Position numbers and translations under genes: made by a program. A DNA stretch of 64,000 nt, from assembly GCF_002979865.1 (NCBI RefSeq), contig NZ_PCPZ01000001.1, forward strand, positions 186,001 through 250,000, read 5' to 3'. The stretch's first letter is position 1, and every line of letters begins with the position of its first letter. The notes under the pieces are model-generated. The model searched no databases, had not been told where the DNA came from, and worked only from the letters and a program-made list of their open reading frames with translations. Source of the DNA: Arthrobacter sp. MYb214 (GTDB taxonomy: Bacteria > Actinomycetota > Actinomycetes > Actinomycetales > Micrococcaceae). Below, piece after piece: positions 1-8,779 of the stretch.

Positions 1-320
1 CTGATTTTGAGTCCTACGAGAAATTCCATGGCTATCAGGTCCAGGATCCGCATGTTCATCTGAACAATGACACTGAAACCGGCGTCGAAGTCATGTGCAC
101 TGTATCTCTGGATGCATTAGGCGCCGCTACTCTGCGCGGTCAGCTAGATGCTATGGGCAATTCCGTGATCATGTCACCGGTAAACCAGCTTGAAGAAGAC
201 ACTTACCGTTGGCGCGTACATGTGCATGTCCCGGAGTCTGAAAAAGCCTTGGACCTGATCAAGAAATACGGTGACCCAGTGAATATCAGCGTCACCGATC
301 TGTGCACCCACGATGGCTGA
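1..320 (+). CDS. DAK2/FakA-like protein, C-terminal end (5' partial)
   Basis: The reading frame is already open at base 3 and ends with TGA at 318-320, so only about the last 105 residues of a longer protein are present. The fragment has the alternating hydrophobic pattern and a WRVHVHV strand near its end, as in the C-terminal domain of DAK2-domain proteins related to the fatty acid kinase subunit FakA (YloV). In many actinobacteria that gene directly precedes recG, as here. The stop codon overlaps the recG start by 8 bases, which suggests translational coupling. The kinase/DAK2 part lies outside the window, so the assignment leans on gene order. Confidence 0.7.
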   Translation, partial: DFESYEKFHGYQVQDPHVHLNNDTETGVEVMCTVSLDALGAATLRGQLDAMGNSVIMSPVNQLEEDTYRWRVHVHVPESEKALDLIKKYGDPVNISVTDLCTHDG

Positions 321-2499
321 AACAACGTTGACAACGTTTGAGAATGCAGAACTCTCAACATTCCTCGGAAATAAGAACGCCACCGCGCTGGAAAAGGCAT
401 TCGGCTACAGCACAGTGGGGGAGTTCCTCTGGCATTTTCCGCGGCGCTATGTCGAAGTAGGCGAACTTACGCCGATTTCAGAGCTTCCCTTTGACGAGCA
501 CGTCACCGTTGTAGCCCAGGTGGTCAACGTTAGCCAGCGACAGATGCACTCGCGTCGCGGTTTCATTTTTGAAGTGACCGTTAGCGATGAGCTCAGTGCA
601 GGTGGCCAAGAGCTGAAGATGACCTTCTTCAATGGTTACCAAGCCCGAACGGACCTGGATATTGGAACTATTGCAATGTTCAGCGGCAAGGTTGGCTGGT
701 ACCAAGACCATCTGCAGCTGAGCCAGCCCGAATACGCGATCCTAGATGAGGCATCACAAGCGGATCCGCGCCCTATCCCGATCTATCCGGCTTCGGCGAA
801 GATGCCGAATAAGCGCATCAGGGATTTGATGGCGTTGTTGATGGAACAATTCACAGATCAGAATCTTCCTGAATTTCTTCCAGCAGAACTGCTACGCACC
901 CATCATTACCCAGTACGCCATCAAGCGTTCATGGATCGACATTTTCCCAAAGAAATCAAGCAGGCTTACGTGGCTCGACAGCGCTTTGCCTTTGAAGAAG
1001 CCTTCATGCTGCAGCTGGCATTAGGGGAACACGGTCGCCAGCTGGGAGCGCAGAAAGCTATCGCGCGTCCACAGGTGCCAGGACGACTGGCCGATAAATT
1101 TGATGCCATCCTGCCGTTTACCCTGACTGAAGACCAGCTCCTTGTCGGAGAACAAATCTCTGCCGATCTGGCACAGCCACATCCGATGCATCGGTTGCTG
1201 CAAGGAGAGGTGGGCTCCGGCAAGACCATTGTCGCGCTACGCGCCATCTTGCAGGTGATCGATGCCGGAGGACAGGCGGCGCTCCTAGCGCCGACAGAAG
1301 TCCTGGCCGCCCAGCACTATGCGTCTATCAAGAAGATGCTTGGCAACCTTGCAGAACCCGGATTGTTCGGCGAAGGTGAAGGAACTGGAGTCGCGCTCCT
1401 GACAGGTTCGGCAAAAACTGCACAGCGTCGCGAAGCTCTATTAGGTATTGCCAGCGGTGAAACAGGACTGGTGATTGGGACGCATGCCCTGCTGGGCGAT
1501 CAGGTGCAATTTGCTGAACTTGGCCTAGTCGTCGTGGATGAGCAACATCGTTTTGGCGTTGAACAGCGCGATGCCTTGCGGGCTAAGGCGGCCGGCTCTG
1601 TTCCGCATACCCTGGTCATGACCGCTACGCCGATCCCGAGAACCGTCGCTATGACCGTGTTCGGCGATTTGGACACGTCGACAATCAAGCGCCTGCCCGC
1701 GGGGCGCGCACCGATCCAAACGCATATTGTGCCCATGCAGCTGACCGGTTTCCGGGACAGGTTGTTCTCAAGGATCATTGAGGAAGTCGGGAAGGGCCAC
1801 CAAGTCTATGTGGTGTGTCCAAGAATTTCGGACACGACAGCGGAACAAGGCGTTCTCCTAGCGACCTATGAAGATTCTGCCGGACAAACCATGAGCGTCG
1901 AAGCCATGCAGGAGTTGCTGGGTGGGATGCCTGAATTTGTTGGGATACGTACCGAAGCGCTGCACTCGCAACTGGATGCAGCAGACAAGCAAGAAACCAT
2001 GGATTCCTTTGCACGTGGCGAAATTGACGTGCTGATTTCTACGACTGTCATTGAAGTCGGTGTTGACGTTCATAATGCGACGTTGATGGTGATCATGGAC
2101 GCTGAGCGCTTTGGCATCTCGCAGCTCCACCAGCTGCGTGGCCGCGTAGGCCGTGGCGGATTTCCCGGGACGTGCCTCATGACCACATGGTTGGACGCGG
2201 ACCATCCGTCGGTAGGACGATTGAAGACGATCGAGTCAACAATCGATGGCTTTGAGCTAGCTGAAGCAGACTTGGCGGAACGCAAAGAAGGAAACATCCT
2301 CGGCGTTCAGCAATCGGGTAGCCGATCGTCGTTGCGGGAACTGAGCATCATCAAGGACCGCTCGCTTATTGAGCGGGCTAGAACCGATGCGGGTCTCCTC
2401 CTTGCCGATGGCAACTGGGGACGTCAACACCCCGGACTCCTGGCGGTTGCCGGGAATTGGCTTGATGAATCCACCAAAGAATATTTGAATAAGAACTGA
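313..2499 (+). CDS. recG: ATP-dependent DNA helicase RecG
   Basis: This 728-residue protein is full length for RecG, the branch-migrating helicase that remodels stalled replication forks and Holliday junctions in the cytoplasm. An OB-fold wedge domain occupies roughly residues 60-150. The helicase core follows, with Walker A GEVGSGKT at 298-305, the DEQH box at 409-412, and motif VI with QLRGRVGRG about two thirds along. The TATPIPRT motif III is also visible. The ATG overlaps the end of the upstream DAK2-type gene, and rsmD follows after 19 bases, so the three are probably one transcript. No anomalies were seen. Confidence 0.97.
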   Translation: MAETTLTTFENAELSTFLGNKNATALEKAFGYSTVGEFLWHFPRRYVEVGELTPISELPFDEHVTVVAQVVNVSQRQMHSRRGFIFEVTVSDELSAGGQELKMTFFNGYQARTDLDIGTIAMFSGKVGWYQDHLQLSQPEYAILDEASQADPRPIPIYPASAKMPNKRIRDLMALLMEQFTDQNLPEFLPAELLRTHHYPVRHQAFMDRHFPKEIKQAYVARQRFAFEEAFMLQLALGEHGRQLGAQKAIARPQVPGRLADKFDAILPFTLTEDQLLVGEQISADLAQPHPMHRLLQGEVGSGKTIVALRAILQVIDAGGQAALLAPTEVLAAQHYASIKKMLGNLAEPGLFGEGEGTGVALLTGSAKTAQRREALLGIASGETGLVIGTHALLGDQVQFAELGLVVVDEQHRFGVEQRDALRAKAAGSVPHTLVMTATPIPRTVAMTVFGDLDTSTIKRLPAGRAPIQTHIVPMQLTGFRDRLFSRIIEEVGKGHQVYVVCPRISDTTAEQGVLLATYEDSAGQTMSVEAMQELLGGMPEFVGIRTEALHSQLDAADKQETMDSFARGEIDVLISTTVIEVGVDVHNATLMVIMDAERFGISQLHQLRGRVGRGGFPGTCLMTTWLDADHPSVGRLKTIESTIDGFELAEADLAERKEGNILGVQQSGSRSSLRELSIIKDRSLIERARTDAGLLLADGNWGRQHPGLLAVAGNWLDESTKEYLNKN

Positions 2500-2518
2500 T
2501 TGAAGGTAGATCTAGGCA

Positions 2519-3103
2519 ATGAGCCGAATAATCGCTGGAGCCGCTGGCGGGCGTCCCCTGAAGTCCGTACCTGGTGATGCAACACGCCCTACAACGGACC
2601 GGGTCAAAGAGGCTCTCTTCTCCCGTTTGGAAAGCTGGGATATCCTCTCTGGCGCACGAGTACTGGATCTCTTTGCAGGATCAGGGTCGCTAGGCGTCGA
2701 GACAGCCAGCCGCGGGGCGCGGCAGGTTGTTCTGGTAGAAAAGGCGCCCAAAGCGGTCTCTGTTTGCCAGCAAAATGCGGCACTGGTGAATAAGGTTCTG
2801 AAGACCGATACAGTGACGGTTCAGCGTGGGAGTGTTGATAGCGTCCTCGATGGGTATTACAACGCGGTTTCGGGAGTGCCCAGCAAGACCTTTGACGTGG
2901 TCTTGCTGGATCCTCCTTACCCGCTGACTGAAGAAGAACTAGCTGTCACGCTCGAGAAGATATCCAGAATCCTAGCTGAAGATGCCACCGTGATCGTCGA
3001 GCGTTCCGGTCGTTCACCAGAACCAACATGGCCGAGCGCCATGGAGAAGTTCGCCGACAAGAAATATGGCGAAACGCACCTATGGTTTGCAGAACCCATC
3101 TAG
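2519..3103 (+). CDS. rsmD: 16S rRNA (guanine(966)-N2)-methyltransferase RsmD
   Basis: A 194-residue SAM-dependent methyltransferase that modifies G966 of 16S rRNA. The N-terminus MSRIIAGAAGGRPL followed by TRPTTDRVKEALFS is typical of RsmD. The SAM-binding loop is VLDLFAGSGSLGVE and the catalytic motif IV is LLDPPYPL. It lies 19 bases after recG with an AAGG-type ribosome site just upstream. Its 3' end overlaps by 24 bases the 3' end of the convergent spermidine-synthase-like gene, so no intergenic terminator can exist between them. Confidence 0.96.
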   Translation: MSRIIAGAAGGRPLKSVPGDATRPTTDRVKEALFSRLESWDILSGARVLDLFAGSGSLGVETASRGARQVVLVEKAPKAVSVCQQNAALVNKVLKTDTVTVQRGSVDSVLDGYYNAVSGVPSKTFDVVLLDPPYPLTEEELAVTLEKISRILAEDATVIVERSGRSPEPTWPSAMEKFADKKYGETHLWFAEPI

Positions 3104-3862
3104 ATCCATCGAATGGCGAACCTCTGACGGGTATGGTCCCGCTGCCTGGCATTGGAGTATTAGATCGTCCCGGAATCGTTGGCGGGACGCTGTCAATATC
3201 AAGTTCCCGGGGAAGCGCTTGGTAAACATTTCCGGACTTGAACTCAGCATCACGAATTCAAAGCTGGAACCTGCTGCCTGAATTTGAGAACAGGTGAAAT
3301 CCAAGGGAGGATCATCGCCAATGTTCACGAACAGCAATCCGTCATTGGCCAACGAATTCTTGAGTTCTGCATAGTAGCCGTCGGTGGTGAGGTGTTCTGG
3401 TGCGTCCGGCCCAGAGAAGATATCCAGTACGATGACGTCAAACTTTTCATCGGCCAGTTGTTCAGCAAGCACGCTCCTTGCATCGGCAACAATTGGAGAC
3501 AGGTCGCAGCCTTGAGGCAAAGGCAGATGCGTGAGAACGAAATCAAGAAGTTCCCGCTCAATGTCTACCGCTACGTGAGTACTCGAGGGATAAACCACAC
3601 TCGCCCAGCGAGCCAGGGTCAAGGCGCCTGCGCCGAGATGCAGCATCTTCATTGGACGCTCTTCTGGGCGCAGGACCTTCAGATGATTGGCAATGCGTGC
3701 GAGATATTCGTAAAAGACTTCTTCAGGATGCGAAAGATTGACATGCGACTGGGGTGCGCCGCCGATGGTGAGTATTTTTGACCCGGGGACCAAGTCATCG
3801 TCGTAAATCGTGGCGTGTTCCTGGACGAAACCAAGCCACCGTTTAGCCAGCTTTCCTGTCAA
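3080..3862 (-). CDS. Spermidine-synthase-like methyltransferase-fold protein
   Basis: 260 residues with a Rossmann methyltransferase fold of the spermidine-synthase type. The SAM/dcSAM-binding motif is MLHLGAGALTLARW (about residues 73-86), an acidic D-I-E follows at the end of strand 2, and LDIFSGPDAPEHL stands where polyamine synthases carry their catalytic Asp. Actinobacterial proteins of this kind are often annotated as spermidine synthase, but many lack proven aminopropyltransferase activity, so the substrate is left open. The start is TTG and overlaps the stop of the upstream aminotransferase gene as TTGA, indicating coupled translation. The 3' end overlaps rsmD. Confidence 0.75.
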   Translation of the reverse strand: MTGKLAKRWLGFVQEHATIYDDDLVPGSKILTIGGAPQSHVNLSHPEEVFYEYLARIANHLKVLRPEERPMKMLHLGAGALTLARWASVVYPSSTHVAVDIERELLDFVLTHLPLPQGCDLSPIVADARSVLAEQLADEKFDVIVLDIFSGPDAPEHLTTDGYYAELKNSLANDGLLFVNIGDDPPLDFTCSQIQAAGSSFEFVMLSSSPEMFTKRFPGNLILTASRQRFRDDLILQCQAAGPYPSEVRHSMDLDGFCKP

Positions 3863-5070
3863 TTGGAGAGCACCTCTGGCAGGCGCTGCAATCGCTGAAC
3901 TGCATCGGAAATCACGTCAGGCTTTTTGCAGAAGGCGAAGCGCAGTAGGCCCTGGTAGTCATTTCGGTTTTCGGGATGGACAAAGGCCGACATCGGTATC
4001 GCCGCAACTCCGAGGTGCTCGGGCATCATTCGTGCCACTTCAGCAGCATCATTCAATTCAAAGCCACGTACATCAGCAACCAAGAAGTAGGTACCCTTTG
4101 GGCGAATCACCGGGATGCCAGCTGTTTCCAGACCTGATGCGAGAATTTCTCCCGACTGTCCGAGATCGGCGGCGAAGCGCTCAAAGAAGGCGTCTGGAAG
4201 TTGCAGGGCTTGCGCGACGGCAGGTTGGAAAGCTGGGCCCGAGGAGTAGGTCAGGAACTGTTTCACTGTACGGACAGCAGTAATCAGTTGGCGAGGACCG
4301 GTTGCCCAGCCTACTTTCCAGCCGGTAAAGGAGAAAGACTTGCCCGCTGAAGAAATGGTAATGGTTCGTTCTGATCCACCAGGCAAGCTCGCGATGGGAA
4401 CATGCCGCACACCGAAAGTCAGATGTTCATAGACTTCATCGGCGATGACGATGCAGTCGTGCTGATGTGCCAGGGCAATGATTTCTTGGAGCCCTGAAAC
4501 ATCTAATACGGTGCCAGTTGGATTATGGGGATTGTTCACGAGGATTACCCGCGTCTGGTCAGTGACCGTACGCCGAAGTTCATCCAAATCTGGTTCGAAA
4601 TTCGGAGCCTTGAGCTGAACGACCTTATGCACAGCGTTGGTCAACCCAATCATGGCTGCATAGGAATCGTAATAAGGCTCAAAGGTCACAACTTCATCGC
4701 CAGGTTCCAGGAAAGCCAGCAGAGAAGCGGCGATGGCTTCAGTTGCGCCTGTGGAAACGACAATCTCAGTCTCCGGGTCAAGCTTCAACGAATAGAACCG
4801 TTCCTGATGCGCAGCGATAGCTTCGCGGAGGTTCAGGGTCCCTGAACCTGGTGCGTATTGGTTAGCGCCATTTTGAATTGCGTCGATGGCAATTTGCTTG
4901 ATTTCTGGTGGACCCTCGGAATCGGGAAACCCCTGGCCTAGATTGATGGCCTTGTGATGATTCGCTAATGCGGTGATTTCTTCAAAGATCGTCACTCCGG
5001 GCTGTCCATTGGAATCTAGTAGGTTGGCACCATATGCGGTTCGCTGCCATGGAGTGAATTCAATGCTCAT
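3859..5070 (-). CDS. PLP-dependent class I/II aminotransferase (DapC-like)
   Basis: 403 residues of fold-type I aminotransferase. Hallmarks are NLGQGFPDSEGP near the N-terminus, NNPHNPTGTV with the cofactor-contacting Asn, DEVYEHL, the Schiff-base lysine at about residue 244 in SSAGKSFSFTGWK, and a C-terminal RFAFCK with the carboxylate-binding Arg. The overall sequence resembles the actinobacterial proteins annotated as N-succinyldiaminopimelate aminotransferase (lysine and peptidoglycan precursor synthesis), but kynurenine or methionine aminotransferase relatives look alike, so substrate is uncertain. It is the first gene of a two-gene minus-strand unit, divergent from coaD. Confidence 0.85.
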   Translation of the reverse strand: MSIEFTPWQRTAYGANLLDSNGQPGVTIFEEITALANHHKAINLGQGFPDSEGPPEIKQIAIDAIQNGANQYAPGSGTLNLREAIAAHQERFYSLKLDPETEIVVSTGATEAIAASLLAFLEPGDEVVTFEPYYDSYAAMIGLTNAVHKVVQLKAPNFEPDLDELRRTVTDQTRVILVNNPHNPTGTVLDVSGLQEIIALAHQHDCIVIADEVYEHLTFGVRHVPIASLPGGSERTITISSAGKSFSFTGWKVGWATGPRQLITAVRTVKQFLTYSSGPAFQPAVAQALQLPDAFFERFAADLGQSGEILASGLETAGIPVIRPKGTYFLVADVRGFELNDAAEVARMMPEHLGVAAIPMSAFVHPENRNDYQGLLRFAFCKKPDVISDAVQRLQRLPEVLSN

Positions 5071-5121
5071 GAGTCCATTATCGTCTTGTACAGAGGAACG
5101 AGGGTATTAAGTCATGGAATC

Positions 5122-5151
5122 TTTACGAGACATTCACACCAGATCGCTAAT
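5122..5151 (+). promoter_or_regulatory. Possible promoter of coaD
   Basis: TTTACG at 5122-5127 and GCTAAT at 5146-5151 are separated by 18 bases, giving a plausible housekeeping promoter with a leader of about 23 bases before the coaD ATG. No good Shine-Dalgarno sequence precedes that ATG. The 110-base region is shared with the divergent aminotransferase gene. Weak consensus match. Confidence 0.3.
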
Positions 5152-5180
5152 TTGACATGAGTTCTTGATAGATTCAGTTC

Positions 5181-5651
5181 ATGCGAAGAGCGGTATGCCC
5201 GGGTTCTTTTGACCCAATTCATAATGGACACGTCGAAATCATTGCGCGTGCGGCGAGCCTTTTTGATGAGGTGATCGTGGCAGTGTCCACGAATTACTCC
5301 AAGAAGTATCGCTTCAGCGAAGACGAACGAGTCGCCATGGTGGAAGAAACTGTCGGTGGACTGCGTGGGGTTTCCGCTGTGCCGATGGGCCAGGGGCTGC
5401 TAGCTGATTTCTGCAAGGAGCAGGGAGCGGAAGCAATCGTCAAGGGATTGCGTAGCACTGTTGACTACGCCTATGAGATTCCCATGGCCACGATGAATCG
5501 GCATCTCACCGGTGTTGAAACGGTCTTCCTCCAGGCCGATACGCGATACACGCATCTTTCCTCATCTCTGCTCAAGGAAGTACAGGCTCTTGGCGGGGAC
5601 GTCGATGAATACTTCCCGCGCGCTGTAATAAAGAGGCTTACTCATCCGTAG
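5181..5651 (+). CDS. coaD: Pantetheine-phosphate adenylyltransferase (CoaD)
   Basis: 156 residues, the normal length for bacterial PPAT, which transfers AMP from ATP to 4'-phosphopantetheine in coenzyme A synthesis. The start MRRAVCPGSFDP and the nucleotidyltransferase signature HNGH at residues 14-17 are diagnostic. The second ATP motif is present as THLSSSLLKE near residue 125-135. The gene normally follows rsmD closely in actinobacteria; here a minus-strand gene pair lies between them. The galU gene follows after 55 bases on the same strand. Confidence 0.97.
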   Translation: MRRAVCPGSFDPIHNGHVEIIARAASLFDEVIVAVSTNYSKKYRFSEDERVAMVEETVGGLRGVSAVPMGQGLLADFCKEQGAEAIVKGLRSTVDYAYEIPMATMNRHLTGVETVFLQADTRYTHLSSSLLKEVQALGGDVDEYFPRAVIKRLTHP

Positions 5652-5706
5652 GTAGTTGCGCAATACAGTCGCCACTAACTAATCCGAAGATAGGGGATTC
5701 AACACT

Positions 5707-6609
5707 ATGTCTGCACCTCGCGCCATTACTAAAGCGGTCATTCCGGCAGCCGGTTTAGGGACACGATTCCTTCCAGCAACAAAAGCAATGCCCAAGGAAA
5801 TGCTCCCAGTTGTAGACAAGCCAGCGATTCAATATGTTGTCGCCGAAGCTGCTCGTGCTGGGCTTAATGATGTCCTGATGATTACCGGACGAAACAAGCG
5901 CGCTCTTGAAGACCATTTTGATCGTGTTCCGTCACTGGAAGCTTCTCTGGAAGCAAAGGGTGATACGAAGAAGCTCGCGCTGGTGCAAGATGCCACAGCG
6001 TTGGGGGATATCCATTACGTACGGCAACGCGATCCTCGCGGGCTGGGTCATGCAGTCCTATGTGCCAAGCAACATGTAGGCGATGAACCATTTGCGGTTC
6101 TTCTCGGCGATGACTTGATCCATGAAGATGATGACTTGCTTTCTTCCATGATTGACATTCAAAAGTCGACTGGCGGTTCAGTTATTGCTCTGATGGAAGT
6201 TGATCCAAAACAAATCAGTGCTTATGGATGTGCAGATGTGTCCCGGGTAGCGGACGCCGACTACGTCAAAGTTAATGGGTTGGTTGAGAAGCCGAGCGTT
6301 GAAGAAGCACCGAGTAATCTAGCTGTCATTGGACGTTATTTACTGCATCCCCGTGTATTCGAGATTCTGAAGCACACGGCTCCCGGACGGGGCAATGAAA
6401 TTCAGTTAACGGATGCTCTCCAAGAGTTGGCGACTGCCGACGGCGAGGGAGCTGGTGTCCACGCTGTAGTTTTCCGAGGTCGACGCTACGACACCGGCGA
6501 CAAACTAAGTTATTTGCAAGCGAACATTACCCTTGCTGTGGAGAACGAAGAACTTGGGGCCAACTTGAAGACTTGGCTGAAGAATTTCGTCAGAACTCTA
6601 GAAGACTAG
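5707..6609 (+). CDS. galU: UTP-glucose-1-phosphate uridylyltransferase
   Basis: 300 residues, full length for GalU, which makes UDP-glucose from UTP and glucose-1-phosphate for wall glycopolymers and glycolipids. The nucleotide-binding motif GLGTRFLPATKAMPKEMLP starts near residue 16, VEKP occurs at about 198, and the sugar-binding region with GRGNEIQLTDAL near 230. A strong Rho-independent terminator follows, so galU forms the end of a transcript that may start at coaD. It opens the wall polymer locus and probably supplies its sugar donor. Confidence 0.96.
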   Translation: MSAPRAITKAVIPAAGLGTRFLPATKAMPKEMLPVVDKPAIQYVVAEAARAGLNDVLMITGRNKRALEDHFDRVPSLEASLEAKGDTKKLALVQDATALGDIHYVRQRDPRGLGHAVLCAKQHVGDEPFAVLLGDDLIHEDDDLLSSMIDIQKSTGGSVIALMEVDPKQISAYGCADVSRVADADYVKVNGLVEKPSVEEAPSNLAVIGRYLLHPRVFEILKHTAPGRGNEIQLTDALQELATADGEGAGVHAVVFRGRRYDTGDKLSYLQANITLAVENEELGANLKTWLKNFVRTLED

Positions 6610-6620
6610 TTCTTGACCTA

Positions 6621-6661
6621 GGCTACTCAGGATAATCACATTTATCTTGGGTAGTCTTTTT
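6621..6661 (+). terminator. Rho-independent terminator after galU
   Basis: A 14-bp stem without mismatches (three G-U pairs) pairs 6621-6634 with 6643-6656 around an 8-base loop and runs directly into five T residues. It lies 11 bases after the galU stop and separates galU from the LCP gene. Confidence 0.85.
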
Positions 6662-6723
6662 CATTGCGCGAAGTCACCCCGGCTGTCGTTGACTTTGGGG
6701 GATCGTTGCCCGGTGGAGTAGGA

Positions 6724-7794
6724 ATGAGAATAGTGCAAGACCAAGATTCAGTCTTTTTGTCGCGGAGTGCGCGGACTCGATCTGAACGTCGGAAAAAGAA
6801 GAGAACACAAGGCGTTGTCGTGTCTGTAGTTGTGGTGCTCCTGGTGGCAGTGCTCAGTGCAGGCTATGTTCTTTTTGATCTGCAGCGACAGTTCAATACA
6901 AAATCCAATACCGTGGCTTTAGGATTTTCAGACGCCGAGGAACAAGCTCGCCCTGTCAAGGATCCTGAAGATAAGTCCATGAATGTCTTATTACTGGGCG
7001 TCGATCATGCAGATGAAGGTACAGCCAATGCTCAAGCTCTTGATGAGGCTGTATCGCAACGTAGCGATTCGATGATGCTTGTTCATATCCCTGAAGACCG
7101 CTCACAGGTCTATGTTATGTCGATGGTTCGAGATATGTATGTGGAGATTCCTGGGCATGGGATGAACAAGCTCAATGCTGCGATATCGCTTGGCGGGGTC
7201 CCCCTATTGATGCAAACGATTGAAGGACTTCTTCAAACCAAGCTTGATCATGTAGCCATGGTTGATTTCGAAGGGTTCCGTGAATTATCGACTGCTCTCG
7301 GTGGGGTGACTGTCAATAATGAGATCCCATTCACGGCAAACGACACGGACTATTTCTACCCAGCCGGCGACATCACACTGGAGGGCGATCGCGCACTTCG
7401 ATTTGTGCGTGAGCGAAAGTCGTTTACCAATGGTGATTACCAACGTGTCGCGAATCAACGCAAGTTCATCGCTGCAGCAGCAAATCAGGTGCTCTCCTCA
7501 GGAACATTAACTAACCCTGTCAAGCTGTACGACATCGTCGACAAGGTATCTCCTTATCTGACCTTTGACGACGACTTTGATGCCGCAACATTGGTCGGAC
7601 TTGGACTGCAACTCAAAAATGTGGACACGGAGAATATGGAGATGTTCACCATGCCAACCGCTGGTACATCGACTAGCGCGGATGGGCAATCGATAGAATT
7701 GGCAAGCGAACTCGCTATTGCTCAAATTAGCGATGCTTTGCAAGGCGATGCAATGGCTGACTACCTTCACGAAAACCCGCCTGAAACACCGTAA
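6724..7794 (+). CDS. LytR-CpsA-Psr (LCP) family wall polymer ligase
   Basis: 356 residues from the ATG at 6724, which has GGTGGAG 6 bases upstream; an in-frame TTG at 6664 is less likely. A basic cytoplasmic N-terminus (SERRKKKR) is followed by one membrane segment, then an extracellular LCP domain with MNVLLLGVD, RSDSMMLVHI, SMVRDMYVEIPG, KLNAA and RFVRERKS motifs. LCP proteins transfer lipid-linked teichoic acids or other anionic polymers to peptidoglycan. Its place between galU and the ABC exporter genes fits attachment of the polymer made by this locus. Confidence 0.93.
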   Translation: MRIVQDQDSVFLSRSARTRSERRKKKRTQGVVVSVVVVLLVAVLSAGYVLFDLQRQFNTKSNTVALGFSDAEEQARPVKDPEDKSMNVLLLGVDHADEGTANAQALDEAVSQRSDSMMLVHIPEDRSQVYVMSMVRDMYVEIPGHGMNKLNAAISLGGVPLLMQTIEGLLQTKLDHVAMVDFEGFRELSTALGGVTVNNEIPFTANDTDYFYPAGDITLEGDRALRFVRERKSFTNGDYQRVANQRKFIAAAANQVLSSGTLTNPVKLYDIVDKVSPYLTFDDDFDAATLVGLGLQLKNVDTENMEMFTMPTAGTSTSADGQSIELASELAIAQISDALQGDAMADYLHENPPETP

Positions 7795-7795
7795 A

Positions 7796-7863
7796 TAGTA
7801 GATGTGGGATGTACTACATCATGCTGAAGAGCGAAAACCAAAAGAACAGCACTCCATCTACTA
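7796..7863. repeat. 9-bp inverted repeat upstream of the exporter genes
   Basis: TAGTAGATG at 7796-7804 is matched by its exact reverse complement at 7855-7863, 50 bases apart, within the 136-base gap between the LCP gene and the exporter permease. It could be an operator or the base of a long RNA structure; no T-run follows. Confidence 0.4.
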
Positions 7864-7930
7864 GACTTTGTACATCTATGCTTAGCCGATAATGCATCAA
7901 GTAGCATTCGAACAAGAGGACATAATTCGC

Positions 7931-8779
7931 ATGACAGTTGCAGATGAGGCCGAAAAATACGGCTTGCACCGTGTTGGTGCAAGGCCGACATTGGCCAACT
8001 ATCTGAAGCAGACATGGCAACGCCGCGAGTTCATTTATGAACTGGCTAAAGCACGCGTCCAATCCCAGAACCAGAAAAATCGCTTGGGCATGATCTGGAT
8101 TGTCTTGAAGCCGACTTTCAACGCACTCATGTATGGATTCATATTTGGCGTGTTGCAGGGGCCAAATAAGGCACCGGATTTCCCAGTTTTCGTCATCATT
8201 GGTGTCTTCTTGTTTGAGTTCTTCACTACATCCATGAATGGTGGAGCAAAATCGATTACTGGGAATAAATCCTTGGTGCAGTCCCTTGCGTTCCCTCGGT
8301 TATCTCTGCCGGTAGCGCAAGTAACTCAGAATTTCCTAACGCTGATGCCAATGCTGGCCGTAATGTTCATTTACGCGATGATCCTGGGAACGACACCAAA
8401 ATGGACATGGCTTGGCATCATACCGCTGCTAGCTTTGTTCACAGTATTCAACATGGGCATTGCACTAATCTGTGCTCGCGTCACTGTGCACGTTCGAGAC
8501 TTCACGCAGATTTTGCCTCTTGTAGGTCGTGTTCTGTTCTATACGTCAGGCGTCCTATTTAGTGCCGATCGTTTGCTGAGCCATTGGCCTTGGATGATAG
8601 CAATTTTCGACATTCACCCCCTCTATCAAACTCTTCAAATTGCTCGTGGACTGGTGATGAACCAGGCCGAATATGATTCTTGGGCATGGTGGGTGGTCGG
8701 CGGTTGGTCACTCGCTACACTTGCATTTGGCTTACTTTACTTCTGGAAGGCTGAGGAGCGTTACGGTCGTGCGAATTAG
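7931..8779 (+). CDS. ABC-2 type polysaccharide/teichoic acid exporter permease (TagG-like)
   Basis: 282 residues from the ATG at 7931, preceded by AGAGGA; an upstream ATG at 7892 has no ribosome site. The cytoplasmic N-terminus leads into RVQSQNQKNRLGMIW, the entry of the ABC-2 membrane domain, followed by about six hydrophobic segments. Family members (TagG, Wzm, RfbA) move undecaprenyl-linked teichoic acid or O-antigen across the membrane. The ATPase gene overlaps its end by 11 bases, so the two subunits are translationally coupled. Confidence 0.9.
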   Translation: MTVADEAEKYGLHRVGARPTLANYLKQTWQRREFIYELAKARVQSQNQKNRLGMIWIVLKPTFNALMYGFIFGVLQGPNKAPDFPVFVIIGVFLFEFFTTSMNGGAKSITGNKSLVQSLAFPRLSLPVAQVTQNFLTLMPMLAVMFIYAMILGTTPKWTWLGIIPLLALFTVFNMGIALICARVTVHVRDFTQILPLVGRVLFYTSGVLFSADRLLSHWPWMIAIFDIHPLYQTLQIARGLVMNQAEYDSWAWWVVGGWSLATLAFGLLYFWKAEERYGRAN

